Under the pieces are notes generated by a model. That model was not told where the DNA came from. It ran no database searches and saw only the letters and a list, made by a program, of their open reading frames with translations. From Chitinophaga qingshengii (GTDB lineage Bacteria > Bacteroidota > Bacteroidia > Chitinophagales > Chitinophagaceae): 64,000 nt of DNA. A program made the translations under genes and the position numbers. This document shows, piece after piece, positions 35,170 through 42,806 of the stretch. The stretch lies in NCBI RefSeq assembly GCF_014529935.1, contig NZ_JACVFC010000001.1, positions 1,674,001-1,738,000 on the forward strand, given 5' to 3'. Numbering within the stretch: position 1 is the stretch's first letter; each line of letters opens with the position of its first letter.

Positions 35170-36606
35170 TTATTTAACTGGGGTTAGTTCCAGGGCTTTT
35201 GCTTTTTCCAACATAAAAGCGTAGGCAGCTTCATACGTGTTGGCAATTTCTCCATCGAGGATGGCCTCGCGGATAGCATTTTTGAGGTCGCCCACTATCC
35301 TGCCCGGCTTCAGGGCAAACGTCTCCATGATCATTTCGCCGGTAACCGGCGGTTGCCAGTTGCGGATACGATCGCTTTCTTCCACCTCCTTCAGCCTTGC
35401 GCGTACCAGTTCAAAATTCTCCAGATAACGTTTCACCTTGGATTTGTTTTTGGAGGTGATATCGGCCTCACACAAGAGCATGAGTGATTCGATATCATCA
35501 CCGGCATCGAACAGTAGTCTGCGGATAGCCGAGTCCGTTATATTCTCCTTGGTGAGGCTGATCGGGCGCAGGTGGAGTTCTACCAGCTTTCTGACCAGCT
35601 TCATTTTATCATGCAGGGGTAATTTGAATTTGGTAAAGATACGGGTTACCATCTTCCCTCCCACCGCATCGTGGCCGTGGAAAGTCCAGCCGTGGCCCGG
35701 TTCAAATTTTTTGGTGGCAGGCTTGCCGATATCGTGCAGCAGCGCGGCCCAACGCAGCCAAAGGTCGTGTGTGTGAACGGAAATATTGTCCACCACCTGC
35801 AGGGTGTGGTAAAAATTGTCTTTGTGTCCTTTTCCTTCATACATCTCCACGCCTACCATGTCTATCATCTGGGGGAAGATGATTTTGAGCAGACCGGCTT
35901 TATAGAGCAGGTCCAGTCCTACAGAGGGTTTGGGGGAGAGCATAATTTTATTAAACTCGTCCGTGATTCTTTCCTGGGTGATGATGCGGATACGTTCTGC
36001 ATTTTCCTGGATCGCTTTAAACGCGTTATCAGCGATGGTGAACTGCAGCTGGGATGCAAAGCGGATAGCGCGCATCATACGCAGCGGATCGTCGCTGAAG
36101 GTTTGTGCCGGTTCCAGGGGGGTACGGATCATTTTGAGGTCCAGGTCGGCCAGGCCTTCAAAAGGATCGATGAGTGTCCCGTAGTCTGCATCCCGTAGGC
36201 TGACAGCCAGTGCGTTGATGGTAAAATCGCGGCGGTTTTGGTCGTCCTGCAGGGTACCGGCCACCACTTCGGGATTGCGGGATTCGCGGCGGTAACTTTC
36301 TTTACGGGCGCCCACAAATTCTATTTCGAACTCATGCCATTTCACCTGGGCGGTGCCGTAGGTTTTAAAGAAGGCGACAGGTACATTATCGCCCAGGGCA
36401 GCAGCGACCTGGTGTGCCAGGGCAATACCATCTCCCACGCACACAACGTCCATATCTTTTGTTCTTCTTCCCAATAATTTATCGCGTACGAAGCCTCCGA
36501 TCAGATAGGCCGGCACGCCCAGGTCGTGGGCCGCCAGCGCAATCTTCTCCAACACTTTCCGTTCCTGCAGGGAGCAGGGAATGTCTAATGGCTTGCTGCT
36601 GATCAT
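35170..36606 (-). CDS. CCA-adding-type tRNA nucleotidyltransferase with HD domain
   Basis: 478 residues. The class II nucleotidyltransferase head is clear: LIGGFVRDKLLGRRTKDMDVVC (in part GGFVRDKLLG and DMD), then RRDFTINALAV and the RNA-binding arm. An HD phosphohydrolase domain follows (WAALLHDIGKP, residues about 260-370). Related enzymes add or repair the 3' CCA of tRNA. It lacks nothing needed, but the family also includes poly(A) polymerases, so the substrate is inferred. An exact -7 element lies upstream. Confidence 0.9.
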   Translation of the reverse strand: MISSKPLDIPCSLQERKVLEKIALAAHDLGVPAYLIGGFVRDKLLGRRTKDMDVVCVGDGIALAHQVAAALGDNVPVAFFKTYGTAQVKWHEFEIEFVGARKESYRRESRNPEVVAGTLQDDQNRRDFTINALAVSLRDADYGTLIDPFEGLADLDLKMIRTPLEPAQTFSDDPLRMMRAIRFASQLQFTIADNAFKAIQENAERIRIITQERITDEFNKIMLSPKPSVGLDLLYKAGLLKIIFPQMIDMVGVEMYEGKGHKDNFYHTLQVVDNISVHTHDLWLRWAALLHDIGKPATKKFEPGHGWTFHGHDAVGGKMVTRIFTKFKLPLHDKMKLVRKLVELHLRPISLTKENITDSAIRRLLFDAGDDIESLMLLCEADITSKNKSKVKRYLENFELVRARLKEVEESDRIRNWQPPVTGEMIMETFALKPGRIVGDLKNAIREAILDGEIANTYEAAYAFMLEKAKALELTPVK

Positions 36607-36641
36607 ATTAAAATTTTGTTCCTTTCGCTGAAATCAGGGCG

Positions 36642-36649
36642 CAAATGTA
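36642..36649 (-). promoter_or_regulatory. Candidate -7 element for the tRNA nucleotidyltransferase
   Basis: On the minus strand this reads TACATTTG, an exact TAnnTTTG match, about 36 bases from the start codon, in the gap after tsaC. No -33 TTTG is seen. Confidence 0.4.
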
Positions 36650-36663
36650 ATAAATAATGGCGT

Positions 36664-37233
36664 TTAATCCCGGATTATGGCTATTGATCCATCTTTTCCA
36701 ATCCTGATTATCCTGGAAGCCACACCGGTAGCGGCTTCATCCTGACGGTATTTTACCACATAATCTACTCCATTTACAATTTCCGGCGATACATCGGCGA
36801 AACTGGCCGGGGCTGGTTGGCCGCTGATATTGGCAGAAGTGGATACCAGGGGTTTACGCAGGCGTTTGAGCAGGTGGCGGCAAAAAGTGTCCTGCACAAT
36901 ACGGATGGCCACCGACTGATCCTCGCTGATAGCGTTGGCCGCCAATCCCAGGGCGCCTTCGTAGATCACCGTGGTAGGGCGGTTAAAACCAGCGATCAGT
37001 TCCCCCATGTCCGGGCGGGGGTTAGACACATACTGCAACAAATCCCGTACATCCGGCAGGAGTATCACGAGGCTTTTGCTTTCGCTGCGCTGTTTCAGTT
37101 CGTATACTTTTTTTACCGCTGCTTCATTAGTCGCATCACACCCGATTCCCCAGATCGTATCTGTAGGATACAGGATTAGTCCGCCGCTGCGTAATACCGG
37201 CAGTGCGGCGTTGATATCTTGTTCAAAATCCAT
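36664..37233 (-). CDS. tsaC: Threonylcarbamoyl-AMP synthase, Sua5/YrdC family
   Basis: 189 residues, the short YrdC-like form. Makes threonylcarbamoyl-AMP from threonine, bicarbonate and ATP for the t6A37 modification of tRNA. Signature segments are LRSGGLILYPTDTIWGIGCD, LKQRSESKSLVILL and STSANISGQPAP. Its start is 10 bases after the glycosyltransferase stop, so the two are cotranscribed. With the CCA-type gene and miaA downstream, it forms a tRNA-maturation group. Confidence 0.93.
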   Translation of the reverse strand: MDFEQDINAALPVLRSGGLILYPTDTIWGIGCDATNEAAVKKVYELKQRSESKSLVILLPDVRDLLQYVSNPRPDMGELIAGFNRPTTVIYEGALGLAANAISEDQSVAIRIVQDTFCRHLLKRLRKPLVSTSANISGQPAPASFADVSPEIVNGVDYVVKYRQDEAATGVASRIIRIGKDGSIAIIRD

Positions 37234-37243
37234 CTGCTGTTAT

Positions 37244-38371
37244 TTATTTTTCCAGGTCCACATATACCTTCATCATATCCGCCGCGCATTGCTCCGGTGT
37301 GAACCGGCGGGCATGTTCCCATCCTTTACGCCGCATATCCTCTACCAGGGAGGGTTCTGCCAGCACGCGGCGCATAGCGCCGGCAATATCAGCCGTGCTG
37401 AGCGGATCTACATACAGCGCAGCATCGCCGCCGGTTTCTCCAAAACAGGAGCCATGTGAAGTAATCACCGGCGTACCGCTCCACAATGCTTCCAGGATAG
37501 GGATACCGAAGCCTTCAAATATAGAAGGATACAGTAGCGCCACCGCACCCTGGTATAACAAAGGCAGAGCGCCGTTAGGCAGGCGTTCCTGCTCATTGAG
37601 CCATATTATGCGGGCAGAGAGACCGTTCCCCGCCAGGTATTCCTTTACTTTCTTTTTGTAGCTGCCGCCATTGCCCAGTATCACCAGTGGTACATCCACC
37701 GCACCTTTCAGTGTATTCATGGCCGTTACAATGCCCAACAGGTTTTTTCTTTCAATAACCGAGCCTACATACAGGAAATATTGACCGGGCAGGTGATAAC
37801 GGGCACGAAACGCCTGTATATCTGCCGGTGTATGCGGGACCGCAAAAGCGGGATCACAGCTTTGGTATACCACCTCGATTTTGTCCGGGTCCGTATGATA
37901 AAAGGAAATCAGATCTTGCCGGGTTTGTTCACTGATAGCCACCACTTTATCCGCCTGTTCGCAGGCGTAGCGGGCTTTACGGCGATAGGTAAACACATCG
38001 ATGGGGTTGTACTGTTGCGGGTATCTTTCAAAGATCAGGTCGTGCATGGTAACGACTGACTTTACGCCACTGCCGGGGATACCGAAAGGGATTTCGTGAC
38101 TGAGGCCGTGGTACAGATCGATACCATAGCGTTGCAGATCTTTCACCACATAGCGGCTTCGCCAGGCCGATTTGAACCAGCGATGCCAGGTATTTCCAGG
38201 TAATATCACCGGCATACCTGGTGCATTGTACATATCTGTTTGTTTGGGAGCGAACAGGAAATACTGGTGCTCCGGGAAACCAGCTGCCAGGGAAGAGATC
38301 AGGGTACGGCTGTAATTGCCCAGTCCTGTATCGTTCTGAAAAGCACGCTTGGCATCAAAACCAATCTTCAT
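37244..38371 (-). CDS. Glycosyltransferase, GT4 family
   Basis: 375 residues, cytoplasmic, of the GT-B fold. The N-terminal half has GLGNYSRTLISSL; the C-terminal half has YFLYVGSVIERKNLLGIVTAM and the retaining-GT signature SIFEGFGIPILEALWSGTPVI (in part FEGFGIPILEALW, with the two glutamates that bind the sugar nucleotide). Acceptor and donor are unknown. It is the first gene of the minus-strand group and is divergent from dapD. Confidence 0.9.
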   Translation of the reverse strand: MKIGFDAKRAFQNDTGLGNYSRTLISSLAAGFPEHQYFLFAPKQTDMYNAPGMPVILPGNTWHRWFKSAWRSRYVVKDLQRYGIDLYHGLSHEIPFGIPGSGVKSVVTMHDLIFERYPQQYNPIDVFTYRRKARYACEQADKVVAISEQTRQDLISFYHTDPDKIEVVYQSCDPAFAVPHTPADIQAFRARYHLPGQYFLYVGSVIERKNLLGIVTAMNTLKGAVDVPLVILGNGGSYKKKVKEYLAGNGLSARIIWLNEQERLPNGALPLLYQGAVALLYPSIFEGFGIPILEALWSGTPVITSHGSCFGETGGDAALYVDPLSTADIAGAMRRVLAEPSLVEDMRRKGWEHARRFTPEQCAADMMKVYVDLEK

Positions 38372-38435
38372 ATGTTGCGAAAATACGAAGTCCCACGAAA
38401 GAAATTCGTTATTCGTTATTTCATTTATTAGATAT

Positions 38436-38443
38436 TACTTTTG
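38436..38443 (+). promoter_or_regulatory. Candidate -7 element for dapD
   Basis: TACTTTTG matches TAnnTTTG exactly, 14 bases before the ATG at 38458. TTCG at 38412-38415, 20 bases upstream, could be a weak -33 box. Confidence 0.45.
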
Positions 38444-38457
38444 CGAAAAAAGCACAA

Positions 38458-39270
38458 ATGGATTTACAACAACAAATACAGGCTGCCTGGGCTGACAGAA
38501 GCCTGTTACAGGAAACGCAATATGCGGATGCTGTGAAAGCGGTAATAGAAGCGGTAGACAAAGGCAATCTGAGAGTAGCGCAGCCAACAGATAATGGCTG
38601 GGTAGTGAATGAGTGGGTGAAACAGGCTATCCTGCTGTACTTCACCATTCAACCGATGGAAACCATGTCAGTTCCGCCTTTCGAGTTTTACGATAAGATG
38701 AAGCTGAAGACCAACTATAAAGATCTGGGTGTGCGTGTAGTTCCACATGCGATTGCCCGTTACGGCGCCTATATCTCCAAAGGTTGTATCCTGATGCCTT
38801 CCTATGTGAACATTGGTGCGTATGTAGACGAAGGTACCATGGTAGACACCTGGGCCACCGTGGGTTCCTGTGCACAGATCGGTAAACACGTGCATCTGAG
38901 CGGTGGTGTAGGTATTGGTGGTGTATTGGAGCCATTACAGGCCAGCCCGGTGATTATTGAAGATGGCTGTTTCCTGGGTTCCCGTTGCATCGTGGTAGAA
39001 GGCGTGCATGTAGAAAAAGAAGCCGTACTGGGTGCTAACGTAGTGCTGACACAGTCCACCAAAATCATTGATGTGAGCGGTTCCGCACCGGTTGAATACA
39101 AAGGCCGTGTACCAGCCCGCAGCGTGGTGATTCCGGGCACTTATACCAAGAAGTTCCCTGCCGGTGAATACCAGGTATCCTGCGCCCTGATTATCGGTCA
39201 GCGTAAAGCTTCCACCGATCTGAAGACGAGCTTAAACGATACCCTGCGTGAGTTTAACGTAGCCGTGTAA
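38458..39270 (+). CDS. dapD: Tetrahydrodipicolinate N-succinyltransferase
   Basis: 270 residues, usual family length, starting at MDLQQQIQAAWADRS; the longer frame upstream overlaps the divergent glycosyltransferase and is not coding. Catalyses succinylation of tetrahydrodipicolinate in the lysine/diaminopimelate pathway. The left-handed beta-helix repeats are visible (YVNIGAYVDEGTMVDTWATV, VIIEDGCFLGSRCIVVEGVH, in part), with the conserved VRVVPHAIARYGA ahead of them. It stands alone among lysine genes here. Confidence 0.96.
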   Translation: MDLQQQIQAAWADRSLLQETQYADAVKAVIEAVDKGNLRVAQPTDNGWVVNEWVKQAILLYFTIQPMETMSVPPFEFYDKMKLKTNYKDLGVRVVPHAIARYGAYISKGCILMPSYVNIGAYVDEGTMVDTWATVGSCAQIGKHVHLSGGVGIGGVLEPLQASPVIIEDGCFLGSRCIVVEGVHVEKEAVLGANVVLTQSTKIIDVSGSAPVEYKGRVPARSVVIPGTYTKKFPAGEYQVSCALIIGQRKASTDLKTSLNDTLREFNVAV

Positions 39271-39277
39271 TATATTA

Positions 39278-39324
39278 AGAAGCAATAGGGCAGCGGATTT
39301 CGCTGTTTTATTGCTTCTTTTTTT
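39278..39324 (+). terminator. Intrinsic terminator after dapD
   Basis: A long hairpin: outer arms AGAAGCAATA / TATTGCTTCT and an inner CAGCG / CGCTG, followed by a T run. Confidence 0.85.
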
Positions 39325-39331
39325 AAATAAA

Positions 39332-39362
39332 TTTGGCAGATATTAAAAAAAACCTACCTTTG
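39332..39362 (+). promoter_or_regulatory. Consensus Bacteroidota promoter for tRNA-Leu
   Basis: TTTG at 39332-39335, 19 bases, then TACCTTTG at 39355-39362: both boxes and the spacing match the -33/-7 consensus of the main Bacteroidota sigma factor. The mature tRNA begins 28 bases after the -7 box. Confidence 0.75.
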
Positions 39363-39390
39363 CAATCCCTTTAACGAGGGACACAGCCCT

Positions 39391-39474
39391 GCCCAGATGG
39401 CGAAATTGGTAGACGCACTGTGTTCAGGTCGCAGCGCCCGCAAGGGTGTGCTGGTTCGAATCCAGTTCTGGGCA
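39391..39474 (+). tRNA. tRNA-Leu, anticodon CAG
   Basis: Acceptor stem GCCCAGA with TCTGGGC, D arm with GCG...CGC, anticodon stem CTGTG/CGCAG around loop TTCAGGT (anticodon CAG at 39425-39427), long variable arm, and T arm CTGGTTCGAATCCAG. The discriminator is A and CCA is not encoded, so CCA must be added afterwards. The extra arm is typical of leucine tRNAs. A consensus promoter and a terminator flank it. Confidence 0.96.
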
Positions 39475-39475
39475 C

Positions 39476-39507
39476 AAAAAGGACAAACTTCGGTTTGTCC
39501 TTTTTTG
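39476..39507 (+). terminator. Intrinsic terminator after tRNA-Leu
   Basis: An 8-bp stem (GGACAAAC / GTTTGTCC) with a UUCG tetraloop, followed by six T and more T beyond; A run on the other side. Confidence 0.9.
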
Positions 39508-39651
39508 TTTTTATGCTGGGTGCAAATAGCATGGATTGTTTGTTTTAGTGTGTAATACGAGAACAACCTCTCCTGCTGGTACCAGTACCTTTTAGAGTGT
39601 GCATCCAATACAAATTAAAGCTGAAAATGAATAATGCCGGAGCTAGTTGAA

Positions 39652-39705
39652 TACTTTTGTATATTTGTTTAAACAGGAAAGACGGGGGAACCATCCCCGC
39701 CTGTT
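39652..39705 (+). promoter_or_regulatory. Tandem -7-like boxes followed by a hairpin
   Basis: Two exact TAnnTTTG matches (TACTTTTG at 39652-39659 and TATATTTG at 39660-39667) lie just before a hairpin with outer arms AACAGG/CCTGTT and an inner CGGGG/CCCCG (about 39672-39705). No gene starts nearby. A small RNA is possible, but chance matches in AT-rich DNA are not excluded. Confidence 0.25.
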
Positions 39706-39826
39706 AAATCCTGTATAAAGAAAGGGGCTTGCGTTTTTCGAATCAAGCAATGAGTTGGTTTTACTTGCAAGAACTCTAATGTGGTCAGTAGCATATATTG
39801 ACTACACCTCCAATCTTCAGTTCAAA

Positions 39827-39866
39827 AAATCAGAAGACTATATAAATCAGTCTTCTGATTTTTTTA
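39827..39866. terminator. Bidirectional hairpin overlapping a stop codon
   Basis: Arms AATCAGAAGACT and AGTCTTCTGATT around a nine-base loop; A run on the left, seven T on the right. The right arm holds the last codons of the minus-strand gene ending at 39847. Confidence 0.6.
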
Positions 39867-40281
39867 ATCTCCAAATACTTTTTCCATTGTCATCTTTTTC
39901 ATTTTCTACTTTGCCACTGCCTTTCAATCTGGTAAGTGCATTTGAAACGTTGCTTCTGGCCAGATTACTATCTTTTCCTGTATCACTGGCATAACTTTCA
40001 ATAAGGCTACTCACCTTCACATTTCCATATTTACGAAGATAATTGAGTACAAAATCAGAGATGTCATGTTTACCTTTTGACATCGTAATCTTAGGGACGA
40101 TATCAAGTGGCTTTCCATATTTGTCCATGTTAGCCAATATGAACTCTTTAAATCGAACCTTCTCAGTCCTCTCATTTTCAAGACGTTTAATAGACAAAGC
40201 CAATTCCTTCAACTCCTGGTCTATCTCCAAGATTTCAGCATCTACTTTTGAAAGATCTATTTGTACTATTTTTTTATCCAT
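39847..40281 (-). CDS. Small coiled-coil / winged-helix-like protein
   Basis: 144 residues. The N-terminal 45 are a charged coiled coil (AEILEIDQELKELALSIKRL), and the rest (about 70-144) reads like a winged helix: DISDFVLNYLRKYGNVKVSS, then SNVSNALTRLKGSGKVENE and a beta-wing. The family is unknown. The gene is markedly more AT-rich than its neighbours, which could mark recent arrival. It may be a small DNA-binding regulator, perhaps from a mobile element. No clear partner gene is present. Confidence 0.6.
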   Translation of the reverse strand: MDKKIVQIDLSKVDAEILEIDQELKELALSIKRLENERTEKVRFKEFILANMDKYGKPLDIVPKITMSKGKHDISDFVLNYLRKYGNVKVSSLIESYASDTGKDSNLARSNVSNALTRLKGSGKVENEKDDNGKSIWRLKKSED

Positions 40282-41052
40282 CTTTTCTTACTTACCATTC
40301 AAAATTAAATTTTTTTCCACAAATCCACTAGGTGACATTGAAATATAAAAAACTTTCATTCAGCATTTATTTTTGATAAAAAAATATCAAAAAACAGCAA
40401 TTTAATATCAAAAAAACAAAAAAATTATGCTATAACGATCAAAAAAAATTCAATTCATGGGGCTTTAGTTAACCAAAATGAAAATTGGTTTGCCCTGCTT
40501 ACTAGTGGTGCCTAATACTTTTCAATTTTAATATAATAAGCATTATTTCAACAATTTACAGGTATAAACTAGGAGAATATTCCCCGGAAAAAATGTTAAT
40601 CATTTGTAAATATCGGATTCATTGCTAGATATCTGTTAACTATACAACACATATTTTATTATCAATTATTTAATATTAATTGAAAAACAAATATTTATTA
40701 TCAAATAAAATATTTTCAGTCTATTACTAGAATCGTTATCTCTTTTTCAAAGAAGCTATATTTCTATAGTTCTCCAAGTCGAAAAAACGAAAAACTAGAT
40801 AAGTTCCGATTGAAAACCAGACGTTTATTGATACCGCAGATTTTTCGGAAGCGGTTGAAAAATGGCAGCATGAAATCATCAAAGGAAGCACGACATTATT
40901 GCACTTTCCCGCATACGGATTTACCTCCAATCGCGCTTCCAAAAACAACTGAATTGTAAAATGTCCGCTGTCGGCTATGAGAATGTTTTTTGGAAATATC
41001 CGCGACAAAATTCAGGCCCGGGTATCGCTGTTCATGGGAGCGATTCATACAA

Positions 41053-41074
41053 AAGGCTCCTGAAAAGGAGCCTT
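41053..41074. terminator. Small hairpin with GAAA loop
   Basis: A perfect 9-bp stem (AAGGCTCCT / AGGAGCCTT) with loop GAAA in the gene-poor stretch; no long T run. It may be a leftover terminator. Confidence 0.4.
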
Positions 41075-41250
41075 ATACATTCATACTGCGAACCGGCAGT
41101 TAACCGGTATACTCTTTCACCGGCGGATCAGGCTCCGTGCTTGCATACACCTGCCGCCGGAAAACAGGGTTTGCATCATTTTACCTATCCATTTATTATT
41201 ACCTATTTTTTCTAAAGATGGGTGGCAGGCCAGGAATGCCATAACGTGGT

Positions 41251-41295
41251 GTAATGGTCGCCACCCTGTTTACTTCACAGGGTGGTTTCCATTAC
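41251..41295. repeat. Imperfect inverted repeat downstream of the second FecR gene
   Basis: GTAATGG and CCACCCTG are mirrored by CAGGGTGG and CCATTAC, with a three-base bulge on each side and a nine-base loop. Role unknown. Confidence 0.4.
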
Positions 41296-41498
41296 ATTAA
41301 ACATAAACAACAAAAAGGGTTGAACTGTATCGGTGGAGAACGGGTCTCTCACGGGCGGACGAAAGGCCTGTTTTTCCTTCATTTCGATTTTAGCGATTTA
41401 GATCAGGTGGAAATAAAGGGCAGCACCTGCTAGCAAGGCACTGCCTTTACCTCTTGTTTGCCATATCCATATCCATTTATAATTTGTTTCTACATACA

Positions 41499-42644
41499 CT
41501 ATTGTGGCATCCGGGCCCTGATGATATTTCCTTCGCGGAAAAAGTCCACGGCCCCGGTGGATGAAAGTATTGACAATGCTTCCTCCAGCGTTACAGCGCG
41601 GTTGATGGTAGCGCTGAACTGTAGCCTGGATACGCTATCCTCCGCTTCAAATTGTACATCATACCATCTCGACAGCAACCGGAAGATGTCATCCAATGTT
41701 TCATTATCAAAATCGAAGTATCCGTTTTTCCATGCTACTACGTGTTCAATATCTGCCTCCGCAACCCGGACGACCGCTTCTGATACCGGTTGATGGTTGA
41801 CCCTTGCCTGTTGGCCCGGATGCAGCGTTACCGCCGCCTGGTAATTGTTCACTATTCTTATTTTGCCAGACACCAGGGTGGTGGCAGTAAATGATTCTTC
41901 ATTATACGCATGAACATTAAATGCGGTCCCCAATACCTGCACCGTCTCATGTGGAGTGGATACCAGGAAAGGCCTTTTTTCCGGTTCTACTTCCATATAT
42001 ACTTCCCCGGTGACTTCAATCTGCCGCTTGTTTCCGAAGAACCTGACAGGATACCTGACAGTTGAGCCGGCATTGATCCATACACGCGTGCCGTCGGGCA
42101 GTACCAATTTAAGCTGGCCTCCGGCAGCTGTTCGTAGCGTATTATAGATGGGCCTTCCTAAGGCCGGATGACCGGCAGTATACCTCAGTTCAGCTCCCTG
42201 TTGTACAATCCTGGCTCCTCCTTCATTGATGACCAGGTTGCCGCTGTTACCCAGGGGCACCTGCGACTCATCCCCTAATACCAGCACCACTTTACCGGCC
42301 CGCTGTTGCAGGGAAACCAAGCGATGTTCCTCTCTCCACAAGCGCATGCTCCCGGCTGCTCCTATTAACACCAGCACCGCTGCAGCGGCCGTCCAGCGCC
42401 AGATTTTCAACCTTCTTACTTTTTTTCGACGTGCACTGATCCCCCCGATAATTTGCTCACGCATCGTTATATCTTCCGCTGCTGTCAGCGGTTGTTGCCA
42501 GATCCGGGCAACTATTTGCTCTTGTTCCGGTATATAGGCGCCCCTGGCGATCATACTGAACAGTACCCCTTTCTCCCTGGCTGTGATAGTATCAGCGAGA
42601 TATTTGTCTGTCAGTTGCAGGAACTGTTCAGCTGAATGATACAT
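41499..42644 (-). CDS. FecR-family anti-sigma factor, second copy
   Basis: 381 residues. The N-terminal cytoplasmic part (about 1-80) has LTDKYLADTITAREK, a membrane span lies near 85-102, and the periplasmic FecR domain follows (LPDGTRVWINAGSTVRYP, FFGNKRQIEVTGEVYMEVEPE, in part), ending in an STN-like DUF4974 tail (FDNETLDDIFRLLSRWYDV). It is a close paralog of the FecR at 49638-50780 (same length, long identical runs such as INAGSTVRYP and STPHETVQVLGTAFN) but has no sigma gene or SusC beside it. It follows the PKD-like gene after 160 bases that hold two hairpins. Confidence 0.9.
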   Translation of the reverse strand: MYHSAEQFLQLTDKYLADTITAREKGVLFSMIARGAYIPEQEQIVARIWQQPLTAAEDITMREQIIGGISARRKKVRRLKIWRWTAAAAVLVLIGAAGSMRLWREEHRLVSLQQRAGKVVLVLGDESQVPLGNSGNLVINEGGARIVQQGAELRYTAGHPALGRPIYNTLRTAAGGQLKLVLPDGTRVWINAGSTVRYPVRFFGNKRQIEVTGEVYMEVEPEKRPFLVSTPHETVQVLGTAFNVHAYNEESFTATTLVSGKIRIVNNYQAAVTLHPGQQARVNHQPVSEAVVRVAEADIEHVVAWKNGYFDFDNETLDDIFRLLSRWYDVQFEAEDSVSRLQFSATINRAVTLEEALSILSSTGAVDFFREGNIIRARMPQ

Positions 42645-42700
42645 AGTTATTTAATTGTAGGGTTTCATACTATAAAGACTCCGGAAAAAGCCAACAGGTG

Positions 42701-42731
42701 CAGTGCGTGAAAAAAAAATTTTCACGCACTG
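42701..42731. repeat. Perfect 13-bp inverted repeat before the second FecR gene
   Basis: Arms CAGTGCGTGAAAA and TTTTCACGCACTG around a five-A loop, about 55 bases upstream of the second FecR start. It may be an operator or a second terminator. Confidence 0.5.
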
Positions 42732-42739
42732 ACTGAAAA

Positions 42740-42768
42740 AATAAGGTTCCTTTTCAGGGAACCTTATT
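42740..42768 (-). terminator. Intrinsic terminator after the PKD-like gene
   Basis: On the minus strand AATAAGGTTCC pairs with GGAACCTTATT around a seven-base loop and is followed by TTTTTC. It should separate the SusCD operon from the second FecR gene. Confidence 0.7.
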
Positions 42769-42806
42769 ATCTATCCATAATATATAATTACGAAACAATC
42801 AATTTA

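Larger units (their letters stand above)
40282..41498. other. AT-rich, gene-poor stretch with possible gene debris
   Basis: About 1.2 kb without a credible intact gene. The left half (40290-40760) is very AT-rich. At 40803-40953 a plus-strand frame with no start codon encodes about 50 residues of coding-like character (IENQTFIDTADFSEAVEKWQ, then HFPAYGFTSNRA) and then stops, as expected of a broken gene. A short hairpin (41053-41074) and an imperfect one (41251-41295) follow. Nothing else is recognised. Confidence 0.5.

Noticed and set aside
38221..38457. Upstream extension of dapD
   Set aside because: It overlaps the divergent glycosyltransferase; dapD proteins begin at MDLQQQIQ.
40736..41008. 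A 90-codon minus-strand ORF in the AT-rich gap
   Set aside because: The plus strand of the same segment has a more coding-like stretch; neither has a recognisable domain, so it is described only as possible debris.
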